A stretch of DNA of 18,316 bases from DATBFX01 sp036558305. GTDB lineage: Bacteria > Chloroflexota > Chloroflexia > Thermomicrobiales > UBA6265. The position numbers were made by a program, and so were the translations under genes. The first letter of the stretch is position 1. Every line of letters begins with the position of its first letter. Shown in pieces: positions 6,533-13,650 of this stretch. The stretch covers positions 1 to 18,316 of the forward strand of contig DATBFX010000113.1 in NCBI GenBank assembly GCA_036558305.1. The letters are read 5' to 3'. Below the pieces are notes generated by a model. The model worked only from the letters and a program-made list of their open reading frames with translations. It was not told the origin of the DNA and did not search any database.

Positions 6533-6808
6533 ATGGCGAAGCAGAGCGAGTCAGGTTGCGATCGGATCACGCAGGATCCGGCAATCATGGTCGGCAAACC
6601 GGTGGTGAAGGGAACCCGGATTCCGGTCGAGCGCGTCGTCGCCCAACTGGCCGCGAATCCGGACGTGAACGAACTCTTCGCGGTGTATCCGGAGTTGACG
6701 ATCGAAGACGTCAAGGCGGTGCTCGCATACGCGCACACCGCGGTTGCTCAGCGTAGTTCACGTGCCGCACGGAAGACGCTTGCGTCCTTGGCCGCGACGT
6801 CTGCATGA
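6533..6808 (+). CDS. DUF433 domain protein, probable antitoxin
   Basis: A 91-residue protein with the full DUF433 pattern: RITQDPAIMVGKPVVKGTRIPV (about 12-33), then an NPDVNELFAVYPELTIEDVKAVLAYA helix pair. DUF433 is a small winged/HTH-like domain that commonly pairs with DUF5615 PIN-like proteins in VapBC-like toxin-antitoxin loci. GGGGGTG just before the ATG at 6533 acts as ribosome site. The TGA stop overlaps the ATG of the next gene (ATGA), so the two are translationally coupled. The antitoxin role is inferred from family and pairing. Confidence 0.9.
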   Translation: MAKQSESGCDRITQDPAIMVGKPVVKGTRIPVERVVAQLAANPDVNELFAVYPELTIEDVKAVLAYAHTAVAQRSSRAARKTLASLAATSA

Positions 6809-7167
6809 AGGTCCTCCGGTTCTTGCTGGACCAGAGTGCCGACGCACGCCTGATCGCTTACCTCCTCGCGCTCGGACATGATGCGAAACGAGTTGGCCGC
6901 GATTTTCCGGCCGGGCTGCCCGATCGGGATGTGCTTGACATTGCTTTCGAAGAAGGTCGCATCCTTCTGGCCGACGATCGCGACTTCGGCGAACTCGTCG
7001 TTCGGCTAAAGCGGCCCCATGCCGGTGTCATCCTCCTCCGTCTTGGCAATTCGGCTGACCTCGCGACGAGAATCGCCCGTCTGGACCACGTCTTGACGAA
7101 CTATGGCGATCGGCTCGATCGGCTCTTGGTCGTGACGCGCGACCGTGTGCGGATCTACCCCCCTTAG
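6805..7167 (+). CDS. DUF5615 PIN-like protein, probable toxin nuclease
   Basis: A 120-residue PIN-like protein. It begins with the typical FLLDQSAD strand (Asp9) and has the LADDRDFGEL motif (Asp57, Asp58, Asp60) and an RLGN strand followed by a VVTRDRVRI end. These acidic residues match the predicted metal site of the DUF5615 family. In VapBC-like systems such proteins are thought to cleave RNA. The start codon overlaps the DUF433 stop by 4 bp. The family assignment is firm; toxicity and substrate are inferred. Confidence 0.88.
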   Translation: MKVLRFLLDQSADARLIAYLLALGHDAKRVGRDFPAGLPDRDVLDIAFEEGRILLADDRDFGELVVRLKRPHAGVILLRLGNSADLATRIARLDHVLTNYGDRLDRLLVVTRDRVRIYPP

Positions 7168-7182
7168 AAAGGGCGTGGAGGC

Positions 7183-8565
7183 GTGGGCGGACAACAAACC
7201 GGCATCATCACCGTTGACCAATTGCGCATGGGAATTGAGACGGGCCAGATCGACACCGTCATCTCCGCCGTCTGCGACATGCAGGGGCGGTTGGTGGGGA
7301 AGAGGGTGACCGGGTCGTTTTTTGTCGAGCACTGTTTGGAGCATGGGACGCATTTTTGCACCTATTTGCTGGGGACGGATATGGAGATGAATACACCGGA
7401 GGGGTTCGGCTTGATGAATTGGGAGACGGGGTATGGGGATTACCTGGCGCGGGCGGATTGGTCGACGTTGCGGTTGATTCCGTGGTTGGAAAAGACGGCG
7501 TTGGTCCTGGCGGACGCGGTGGTGGAGGAGACGGGGGAGCTGGTGCCGGTGGCGCCGCGGTCGATCTTGCGGCGGCAGGTGGAGCGGTGCGCCGAACGCG
7601 GATTGCGACCGAAGATGGCGACGGAGTTGGAGTTCTACGTGTTGGCGGACACCTACGAGGGGGCGAAGGCCAAGGGGTTCGCGAACCTGCAACGGTTCGG
7701 CTGGTACAACGAGGATTACCACCTGTTGCAGGCGACGAAGGCGGAACCGCTCTACCGCAAGTTCCGCAACTTAATGACCGCGGCGGGGGTGCCGATCGAG
7801 TTCTCGAAGGGGGAGGCGGCGCCGGGGCAGCACGAGGTGAACATCCACTACGCCGATGCGTTGGAGGCGGCAGACCGGGCGGCACTGTTCAAGCACGGGG
7901 CGAAGGAGATCGCCTACCAGGACGGGTTGGCGGTGACGTTCATGGCGAAACCGGACCACACCTGGACCGGTTCCAGCGGGCACATCCACGTCAGTCTCTG
8001 GGACGAGCCGGGAGAGCGGAGTCTCTTTCCGGTGGAGGCATCGTCGAAGGAGATGTCGGAGACGATGCGGTGGTTCCTTGGTGGATTGATCGCCTGCGCG
8101 CGGGGGTTGTCGCTACTTGTCGCAACCAATGTCAATGCGTACAAGCGGTATGCGTCGCTGAGTTGGGCGCCGGTCAGCATCGTCTGGTCGCGGGACAACC
8201 GGACGGTCGGGTTTCGCATCGTCGGGTCGGGGAGTGCATTGCGGATCGAGAACCGGTTTCCGGGCGGGGATGCCAATCCCTACCTGTCGTTCGCGGCGGT
8301 GCTGGCGGCGGGGTTGCACGGCATCGACCACAAGATCGAGCCGCCGGCGGAATTCAAGGGAAACGGCTACGTGGCGAAGGGGGTGCCGCGGGTGCCGCGG
8401 GCGCTCTACGAGGCGATCGAGGCGTTCGAGGGGAGCGCGGTGGCGCGGGAGGCGTTCGGGGAGGTGGTCGTGGAGCACTATCTGAACGCGGCGCGGGTGG
8501 AGCAGGAGGCGTACGACAACGTGGTCACGGACTGGGAGCGGGAGCGGTATCTGGAGCGGGGGTAA
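7183..8565 (+). CDS. Glutamine synthetase family protein (possibly gamma-glutamyl-amine ligase)
   Basis: A 460-residue GS-fold ATP-dependent ligase. Key segments are ATELEFYVL with a metal-binding Glu, GQHEVNIHY, the ATP/ammonia-side GSSGHIHVSLWD, RYASLSWAPVS, and the arginine region RIENRFPGGDANPYL. The RIENR and GGDANPYL wording resembles gamma-glutamylpolyamine/PuuA-type and type III-like members more than classical GlnA. No adenylylation Tyr loop is obvious. The GTG at 7183 has GGAGG almost touching it, while AAAGG lies 10 bp upstream; an ATG at 7228 is an alternative. A polyamine-type substrate is suggested by the basic amino-acid decarboxylase 1.6 kb downstream, but true glutamine synthetase activity is not excluded. 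Its last 140 bp are duplicated at 9214-9355. Confidence 0.88.
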   Translation: MGGQQTGIITVDQLRMGIETGQIDTVISAVCDMQGRLVGKRVTGSFFVEHCLEHGTHFCTYLLGTDMEMNTPEGFGLMNWETGYGDYLARADWSTLRLIPWLEKTALVLADAVVEETGELVPVAPRSILRRQVERCAERGLRPKMATELEFYVLADTYEGAKAKGFANLQRFGWYNEDYHLLQATKAEPLYRKFRNLMTAAGVPIEFSKGEAAPGQHEVNIHYADALEAADRAALFKHGAKEIAYQDGLAVTFMAKPDHTWTGSSGHIHVSLWDEPGERSLFPVEASSKEMSETMRWFLGGLIACARGLSLLVATNVNAYKRYASLSWAPVSIVWSRDNRTVGFRIVGSGSALRIENRFPGGDANPYLSFAAVLAAGLHGIDHKIEPPAEFKGNGYVAKGVPRVPRALYEAIEAFEGSAVAREAFGEVVVEHYLNAARVEQEAYDNVVTDWERERYLERG

Positions 8566-8566
8566 C
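8427..8566 (+). repeat. Direct repeat, copy 1 (3' end of the GS-family gene)
   Basis: This 140-bp segment, ending one base after the TAA stop, recurs at 9214-9355 with 5 substitutions and one 2-bp insertion (about 96% identity by hand alignment). The two copies flank the first ParDE module. Confidence 0.92.
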
Positions 8567-8590
8567 GGATGAAGCCCGTTCGCCAAAATC

Positions 8591-8599
8591 TGCTACGCT
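8591..8599 (+). promoter_or_regulatory. Candidate extended -10 promoter of ParDE copy 1
   Basis: TGCTACGCT (TGnTAnnnT) lies 23 bp before the parD1 ATG, inside TCTGCTACGCTCG. The same block, TCTGGTACGCTCG, occurs at the same position before parD2, which supports a conserved promoter. No -35 hexamer is clear. Confidence 0.4.
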
Positions 8600-8622
8600 C
8601 GCCGCGAAGGGAGGACACGAAG

Positions 8623-8901
8623 ATGAATGTCACGCTGAATCCAGAGCTCGAGGCGCTGGTTCGGCAGAAAGTCGAATCCGGGGATTTCCGCGACGAGGCG
8701 GCAGTCGTCCAAGAAGCGCTCTCGTTGTTGGAGAAGCGGGACCGGCTGAGGAGACTCCGCGCATCGCTCGACCTTGCCGACGAACAGATCGACCGGGGAC
8801 AAGGGATTGAGTGGACGCCCGACCTGCTGGATCGGCTGACTGCGGAAGCAAAGGAGAATGCGCGGAACGGAAAGCCGGTCAACGATGACGTCAAGCCGTA
8901 G
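8623..8901 (+). CDS. ParD-like antitoxin, copy 1
   Basis: A 92-residue antitoxin of the ribbon-helix-helix ParD/CopG type. The N-terminal strand MNVTLNPELEALVRQKVESG and the helix FRDEAAVVQEALSLLEKR (to about residue 45) form the DNA-binding fold; the acidic-to-basic C-terminal half is the expected toxin-binding tail. AGGGAGG stands 9 bp before the ATG. The end overlaps the toxin gene by 17 bp, suggesting coupled translation and autorepression by the complex. The second ParD (9409-9687) has exactly the same length and about half its residues in common. Confidence 0.88.
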   Translation: MNVTLNPELEALVRQKVESGDFRDEAAVVQEALSLLEKRDRLRRLRASLDLADEQIDRGQGIEWTPDLLDRLTAEAKENARNGKPVNDDVKP

Positions 8902-9193
8902 GCTACAGATCGCACCGCTCGCGGACGATGATCTCCGAGATATCCTGCAGTACACGGAGGGGCGTTGGGGCGAACGGCAACGGCATGTTTACGGCACCAA
9001 ACTCATGGACGCGATGCACGACCTTACGATCCACCCCTATCGGGGGCGTTCGCGCGACGACCTGCGCCCGGGTCTTCGGGGTATCACCGTGGAGCACCAC
9101 ATCATTCTGTACCGCGTCATGCCCGGCGTCATCCGAGTGCTTCGCATCATTCACACGAGCAGAAACCTCACGGGCGACCTGGAAATCGAGTGA
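8885..9193 (+). CDS. ParE/RelE-superfamily toxin, copy 1
   Basis: A 102-residue toxin-type protein. It starts with LQIAPLADDDLRDILQYT, has the WG...YGTKLMDAMHDL helix and RPGLRGITVEHHIILYRV, and closes with VLRIIHTSRN, the standard ParE end. The ATG at 8885 lies inside parD1; an upstream in-frame ATG at 8858 is less likely because the homologous toxin downstream starts at the same relative position. ParE proteins typically poison DNA gyrase and RelE proteins cleave mRNA; which applies here is unknown. The frame is intact, unlike copy 2. Confidence 0.87.
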   Translation: MTSSRRLQIAPLADDDLRDILQYTEGRWGERQRHVYGTKLMDAMHDLTIHPYRGRSRDDLRPGLRGITVEHHIILYRVMPGVIRVLRIIHTSRNLTGDLEIE

Positions 9194-9213
9194 GTGCCGG
9201 GCACGGCGAGCCA

Positions 9214-9355
9214 CGAGGGGAGCGCGGCGGCGCGGGAGGCGTTCCGGGACGTGGTCGTGGAGCACACTATCTGAACGCGGCGCGGGTGGAGCAGGAGGCG
9301 TACGACAACGTGGTGACGGATTGGGAGCGGGAGCGGTATCTGGAGCGGGGGTAAC
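9214..9355 (+). pseudogene. Duplicated, frameshifted 3' fragment of the GS-family gene
   Basis: This segment repeats the last 140 bp of the ligase gene (8427-8566) with 5 substitutions and a 2-bp AC insertion near 9265 that shifts the frame. The final 28 residues (YLNAARVEQEAY... to LERG) are recoverable in one frame and the preceding part in another. It begins about 20 bp after the ParE1 stop and ends before the ParD2 promoter. It has no start codon of its own and cannot make a functional enzyme. Confidence 0.92.
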
Positions 9356-9378
9356 CGGCAATCATCGCCGAGGATTTC

Positions 9379-9387
9379 TGGTACGCT
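9379..9387 (+). promoter_or_regulatory. Candidate extended -10 promoter of ParDE copy 2
   Basis: TGGTACGCT lies 21 bp before the parD2 ATG and matches the block before parD1 (TCTGnTACGCTCG), giving a very short 5' leader with AGGAGG as ribosome site. Confidence 0.4.
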
Positions 9388-9408
9388 CGTTGCGCGAGGA
9401 GGCAGCCC

Positions 9409-9687
9409 ATGAACGTTTTGCTTAGCCCTGAACTCGAGGCGCTCGTCAGACGCAAAGTCGAGTCTGGCGCCTACCGGGACGCAAGCGAGGTCGTGGCCGA
9501 TGCGTTGAAGCGAATGGACGAACGTGAACGCCACGCGTGGTTGCGCGATGCGGTCGTGCAGGGAATTCAGGACATCGAAACCGGAAACACTGTCACGATG
9601 ACGCCCGAACTTCGGGAGGAAATGATCCAGAACGCGATCCGGCGCGCGGAAGCGGGTGAGAAGCCAAGTGCCGATGTCACCCCGTAA
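9409..9687 (+). CDS. ParD-like antitoxin, copy 2
   Basis: A 92-residue ribbon-helix-helix antitoxin homologous to copy 1: MNVLLSPELEALVRRKVESG, then YRDASEVVADALKRMDER, a central acidic stretch and the C-terminal AEAGEKPSADVTP end. GAGGAGG stands 8 bp before the ATG. The frame is intact although the partner toxin is interrupted. It overlaps the toxin start by 14 bp, like copy 1. The DNA is clearly more diverged from parD1 (roughly 60-65% by eye) than the ligase tails are from each other. An orphan antitoxin could still repress promoters or neutralise toxin 1 if cross-reactive. Confidence 0.87.
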   Translation: MNVLLSPELEALVRRKVESGAYRDASEVVADALKRMDERERHAWLRDAVVQGIQDIETGNTVTMTPELREEMIQNAIRRAEAGEKPSADVTP

Positions 9688-10036
9688 TGTGGCGTATCGA
9701 CTGTCGGACCGGGCACGACTCGACTACGAGGAGATCTTGCTCTTTAGCCAACTCACCTGGGGTGAGATCCAGATGAGGAGATTCGAAGCCAAGCTCGAAC
9801 GGTCGCTGCAACTCTTGGCTGAAAATCCGCGATCCGCACCGCGACGTCCCGATCTTGGTCCCGATGTTTGAGCGCGTCGAATCCCTCCGTATATCGCCTT
9901 CTCCCGAATCGAAGACGGTGTCGTGGTCATCGCTCGCATTCTGCATGAGGGACGCGACGCGACCGCCGAGGTCATTGAGAACACCGCGTCCGTCTCGTCG
10001 GGAGGTCGGCGGTGGGAATTGTGCGTTTTGCACTAA
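9674..10036 (+). pseudogene. ParE-like toxin, copy 2, interrupted by an in-frame TGA
   Basis: The reading frame begins MSPRNVAYRLSDRARLDYEEIL, carries a WGEIQMRRFEAKLERSLQLL helix and LGPDV, and then hits TGA at 9869-9871 (after 65 residues). Reading past the stop in the same frame gives RRIPPYIAFSRIEDGVVVIARILHEGRD, which is the missing second half of a ParE fold, running to TAA at 10034. At this position ParE proteins usually have Arg, so a CGA to TGA transition fits. The toxin is therefore probably inactivated, while its antitoxin is intact. A sequencing error is an alternative. Confidence 0.85.
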
Positions 10037-10183
10037 TCGCCGCTTGAGATTTGTGCAGTTGTCTGATTCCTCGTTGAGCCGCGCGGCGTGAGAATGGGTC
10101 CGTCCGTGGTTCGCCCACGAGTTTGGTCGCTGGGCGCGACGCGGCGTTGCTGACGACCCTGTAGGGCCGGGTGGAGTAACGAC
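10037..10183. other. Intergenic gap before the decarboxylase gene
   Basis: About 150 bp without a gene. No clear promoter, palindrome or terminator is visible; GGAG at 10173-10176 serves the following GTG start. Confidence 0.5.
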
Positions 10184-11740
10184 GTGGAGACGATTCCCGC
10201 GGCGGCGGTGCCGGCGAGCAAGGGCGGTTCGGCGGTGGACCTCGGGTCGTTCGTGACGACCTACCAGCGTCCCCACCTTAACCACACCCGGGTGCCGATG
10301 GTCGAGGGGATCGTGCGCTATCGTGAGTCCCAGATCGCGCCGTTCTCCACACCCGGTCACAAGCAGGGTCTGGGGATGGACCCGCAGTTGCGGGAACTCT
10401 ACGGGGACGACGCGTTTCTCTCCGACATCCCGGTCAGCGGCGGGGCGGACGATCTCCATTTCACGTGGGGGACGCTGCGGCAAGCCGAGGACCTGGGGGC
10501 CGACGCCTGGGGCGCGGACCGCACCTTCTATCTGGTGAATGGGTCATCCACCGGCAACCACGCGTATTTGCTGGCCACGCTGCGGCCGGGCGACGAGGTC
10601 GTTGTTGCGCGCGACATCCACAAGTCGTTGCTGGTGGCGTTGATTCATACCGGCGCGAAACCGGTCTACGTCGCGCCGCGATTGCACCCGGACCTCGACG
10701 TCGGCTTGGGGATCGCCGCGGCCGACGTGGCGGCGACGCTCGACGCGCACCCGAACGCGAAGCTGGTGGCGCTGGTCAGTCCGTCGTATTGCGGGGTGTC
10801 GTCCGATTTGCGGGCGATTTCGGCGGTCGCGCATGGGCGCGGAGTGCCGGTCTACGTCGACGAGGCATGGGGACCGCACTTCCACTTCCACCCTGCCTTG
10901 CCGGCCTCGGCGATGGCGAGCGGGATCGACGGGGCGGTGGCGAGCACGCACAAGGTGCTGGGCGCGATCACGCAGTCGGCGATCCTCAACGTCCAGGGAT
11001 CGTTGGTCGATGCGCGGCGGGTCGAGAACGCCGTCGGTATGACGCAGACGACGAGTCCGGCCGCCTACATCCTGGCCTCGATCGACGCCTGCCGGCGGCA
11101 GATGGTGCTACGCGGGCGGGAACTGCTGGAAACGACGATCGCGCTGGCCGGCGAAGCGCGGCGGCGCCTGCAGCGGATTCCCGGTGTCGACGTGCTCGAC
11201 GGCGAGCGACTCGGGGTCGAAACGTACGATCTGACCAAATTGCTGATCGACGTGCACGGCTTGCGGATGACCGGGTTCGACGTGGAGGAGGCGCTGCGAA
11301 GGCGCTTCCGAATCGTGCCGGAGTTGAGCGACCTCACCGGAATCATGTGCCTGATCACGGTCGGCGACACCCAGGAGAGTATCAATCGCCTCATACACGC
11401 CTTCGAAACGCTCTCGGCCGAGAGAAGAGTCCACCTGAACGGCAACGGGAATGGTGCGGTGATGCGCTCGTCCGGGGTGGCAATCGCGCCGGGGGTACAG
11501 GCCATGTCACCGCGGGACGCCTTCTATGCGCCGTCGCGGGCGATTCCGTTGCGGGAGGCGATCGGCGAGGTCTCCGCCGAATTGGTGATTCCGTATCCGC
11601 CGGGGATTCCGGTGCTGGCGCCGGGCGACGTGATCTCGGCCGAAAAGGTGGAGTATCTTGCCTTCGGCGGGGCCCACGGGATGTACATCTCCGGCGCCAG
11701 CGACGCCCGGTTGGAGACGATCAAGGTTGTTGCCGGATAG
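10184..11740 (+). CDS. Orn/Lys/Arg-type PLP-dependent decarboxylase
   Basis: A 518-residue fold-type I PLP enzyme of the major Orn/Lys/Arg decarboxylase family (SpeA/LdcC-like short form, as in Gram-positive and Chloroflexota species). Landmarks: FSTPGHKQG near the N-terminus, NGSSTGNHAYLLA, VDEAWGPHFHFH with the PLP-binding Asp226, the Schiff-base Lys257 in STHK, and a C-terminal domain with PYPPGIPVLAPGD. It makes a polyamine precursor (cadaverine, putrescine or agmatine) from the corresponding amino acid; which one cannot be read. The GTG start at 10184 has GGAG 7 bp upstream. Its end overlaps the GNAT gene by about 14 bp. Together with the GS-type ligase upstream it suggests a polyamine theme. 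Confidence 0.9.
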   Translation: METIPAAAVPASKGGSAVDLGSFVTTYQRPHLNHTRVPMVEGIVRYRESQIAPFSTPGHKQGLGMDPQLRELYGDDAFLSDIPVSGGADDLHFTWGTLRQAEDLGADAWGADRTFYLVNGSSTGNHAYLLATLRPGDEVVVARDIHKSLLVALIHTGAKPVYVAPRLHPDLDVGLGIAAADVAATLDAHPNAKLVALVSPSYCGVSSDLRAISAVAHGRGVPVYVDEAWGPHFHFHPALPASAMASGIDGAVASTHKVLGAITQSAILNVQGSLVDARRVENAVGMTQTTSPAAYILASIDACRRQMVLRGRELLETTIALAGEARRRLQRIPGVDVLDGERLGVETYDLTKLLIDVHGLRMTGFDVEEALRRRFRIVPELSDLTGIMCLITVGDTQESINRLIHAFETLSAERRVHLNGNGNGAVMRSSGVAIAPGVQAMSPRDAFYAPSRAIPLREAIGEVSAELVIPYPPGIPVLAPGDVISAEKVEYLAFGGAHGMYISGASDARLETIKVVAG

Positions 11741-12674
11741 CGACAAGCCCGACCAGCTCGCCGAACTTGAGATTCGCGATTATCGCCCGGAGGACGCGGA
11801 TGCGCTCTGGGCGATTTTGTTGGCAGCGTTTGACGACGGCGAACTGAAGGGCTCGACGCGGCACGACGTCGAGCACTGGCATTCGCGCCTGCCCGCCAAT
11901 CCGCCGGATACCCTCGTGGCCGTCCTTGCTGGACGGGTGGCGGGTCTGATTACGCCGCGCCGAAACATGATGGTCGTCGGGCGCGCCTTTCGGCGGCGGG
12001 GTGTGGGCCGTCGCCTGGTCGAAGCGGCCGAGCATGGCAATCGAGAGCGCGGCGCAGGGCCGCTCTACCTCGCGTTGCCCCACGAGAATGACGGTGCGCT
12101 CGCCTTCTTCCACACCCTGGGGTTCACCTATCATCACAGCACGTGGAATATGCGGCTGCGCGACGATGCCGCCGTGGTAGTTCCGGCATTTCCGCCGGCT
12201 GTCGTGCGTCATCGGTATCGGCACGACGACGTCGCCGCGTTCGTGGACCTCGTCAACACCGCGTTTGTCGATCACCCGACGCCGTTGTCGGTCTCGGTCG
12301 AGCGAGTCCGCTACGTCCACTCGCTCCCCGACTTCAATCCGGAGAACATCTGCCTGCTTGCGCCGGCGGACGAACCGGATCGGTTGGTTGCCTTCTGCCG
12401 GGTCGATCTCCAGGAGGACGAGGGGCGCACGACCGGCGAGGTCGCGGTCGTCGGGGTCTTGCCGGAGTGGCGGCGACAGGGACTCGGTCGGGCATTGCTT
12501 CGCTGGGGCGTCCACCGACTCCAAGGCATTGGGGTCGAGGAGGTCTTCCTCGCGGTCGAGAGCGAGAACGAGCGGGCGCTCCGGTTGTACGAGGAGACGG
12601 GATTCGAGCGGGTCGAAGAGTGGCCGCGGTATGCGCGGGTGGCCGACCAGGAGCCGCATCGGTTCGACCTTTGA
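11727..12674 (+). CDS. Tandem-GNAT N-acetyltransferase
   Basis: A protein of about 315 residues with two GNAT domains. The first (about 13-150) has an RRRGVGRRLVEAAE acetyl-CoA loop and a LGFTYH end; the second (about 165-310) has the stronger motif VGVLPEWRRQGLGRALL and ESENERALRLYEETGFE. This resembles tandem-domain acetyltransferases such as the mycothiol-synthase layout, but the substrate is unknown. The frame has no ATG near its beginning. TTG at 11727 (or 11730), 10 bp after GGAG and overlapping the decarboxylase by 14 bp, is the best start. Coupled to a decarboxylase, acetylation of an amine product is an attractive inference, not shown by the sequence. Confidence 0.8.
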   Translation: MLPDSDKPDQLAELEIRDYRPEDADALWAILLAAFDDGELKGSTRHDVEHWHSRLPANPPDTLVAVLAGRVAGLITPRRNMMVVGRAFRRRGVGRRLVEAAEHGNRERGAGPLYLALPHENDGALAFFHTLGFTYHHSTWNMRLRDDAAVVVPAFPPAVVRHRYRHDDVAAFVDLVNTAFVDHPTPLSVSVERVRYVHSLPDFNPENICLLAPADEPDRLVAFCRVDLQEDEGRTTGEVAVVGVLPEWRRQGLGRALLRWGVHRLQGIGVEEVFLAVESENERALRLYEETGFERVEEWPRYARVADQEPHRFDL

Positions 12675-12873
12675 GAAAACTCCAAACTTTCGCAAATCTC
12701 CTTCAGATGATCCCGCAAGAATCTGCCTTTGCTTGTGATCGATATCACAAGTGGTACGTGCAACATCGCGAAAGAAACCGCTGGCGTGCCACATGCGTAT
12801 GGTTGGTATCGGTCGCCGCTTGAGCGCCCGGCGGCCACGGTGCGTTCCGTCGCGAGCAGGAAGGGGCAGTCAC
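12675..12873. other. Intergenic region carrying a CRP-like operator
   Basis: About 200 bp, locally AT-rich (12675-12780). It contains the CRP/FNR-type palindrome listed separately and a weak -10-like TATGGT at 12798-12803. No gene or terminator is seen. Confidence 0.6.
12732..12751. promoter_or_regulatory. CRP/FNR-family operator (TGTGA-N6-TCACA)
   Basis: CTTGTGAT (12732-12739) and ATCACAAG (12744-12751) form an 8-bp inverted repeat around a 4-base centre. The core TGTGA (12734-12738), six bases, TCACA (12745-12749) matches the E. coli CRP consensus exactly. It lies 122 bp before the membrane-protein ATG and about 60 bp after the acetyltransferase stop, so it most probably controls the membrane-protein gene. 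The regulator is not in the window. Confidence 0.65.
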
Positions 12874-13650
12874 ATGGCCGTCCAGCAGCAGACGCAGCGG
12901 GAGTTGTTCGGTAGTCCGAGCGTTCACCGCCGGGCCGACTGGCTCGGCGACAGTATCGTCAGCGGATTCCTCGCGACGATCGCGATGTCGCTCGCGATGG
13001 CCGGGGCGTTCGGTCTGGCGCGGGCGATCGGCGATCAGAAGGGGTCGACGATCGAGCAGTGGTTCTGGGCGTTGACCCACAACCCCGTGATCGACACGAC
13101 GCAGGACGCGATCGTCCTCGCGATCGGCGCCAACCTGTTTATGGGTCTCGTCTGGGCCGTCGTCTACGGGTACGACGCGGAACCGCGACTGAACGGGTCG
13201 GGCTGGCGGAAGGGGATGATCTTCTCGCTCGGCCCTTGGTTGCTGTCGATCATCGCCTTTTTCCCGATCATGGACGGCGGCATCTTCGGCAAGGACATCC
13301 ACGCCGGACCGCTGCCGGTGATCGGAAATCTGATCTTGCACCTGATCTACGGCGCCGTGCTCGGCAGCATCTACGCAATCGATCTCGAAGCGTGGTTGGA
13401 CGGGAGCGATGCCGATCGGAACCACGCCGAGGCGCAGCAACGCGGCGCCGCGTTGGGGACGGTGGTCGGATTAATCGTCGGTCTGGTGGTCGGCTGGCTG
13501 GTGGGACCGTCGCTCGACGACGTCGGCAGCCGCGGCCTGATCACCCTGATCGGGGCCCTCACCGGTGGCGCCCTCGGTCTGGCCGCGGGATCGCTCGCCG
13601 GTGCGGAGTGGGCGGATCACGGTCGGGCGCCGGGCGCTCAGGCGCGGTAG
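12874..13650 (+). CDS. Conserved multi-pass membrane protein of unknown function
   Basis: A 258-residue integral membrane protein with six probable segments at about 27-50, 78-99, 114-132, 147-168, 190-211 and 219-243. The fourth is followed by an acidic/basic linker (170-188), and the last two are glycine-rich. The conserved-looking stretch YGYDAEPRLNGSGWRKGMIFSLGPW between segments 2 and 3 recalls small DUF6789-like membrane proteins, but I cannot name the family with confidence. AGGAAGGGG ends 7 bp before the ATG. A CRP-type operator lies upstream. The gene ends convergent with, and 13 bp into, the aminotransferase gene, with no terminator between them. Confidence 0.82.
   Translation: MAVQQQTQRELFGSPSVHRRADWLGDSIVSGFLATIAMSLAMAGAFGLARAIGDQKGSTIEQWFWALTHNPVIDTTQDAIVLAIGANLFMGLVWAVVYGYDAEPRLNGSGWRKGMIFSLGPWLLSIIAFFPIMDGGIFGKDIHAGPLPVIGNLILHLIYGAVLGSIYAIDLEAWLDGSDADRNHAEAQQRGAALGTVVGLIVGLVVGWLVGPSLDDVGSRGLITLIGALTGGALGLAAGSLAGAEWADHGRAPGAQAR

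Noticed and set aside
8569..8622. 18-residue N-terminal extension of ParD1 from an ATG at 8569
   Set aside because: It runs through the promoter block shared with copy 2, and AGGGAGG sits correctly before the ATG at 8623.
9869..9871. TGA as a selenocysteine or recoded codon
   Set aside because: No SECIS-like hairpin is evident, and ParE has no Cys/Sec at this site; nonsense mutation is simpler.
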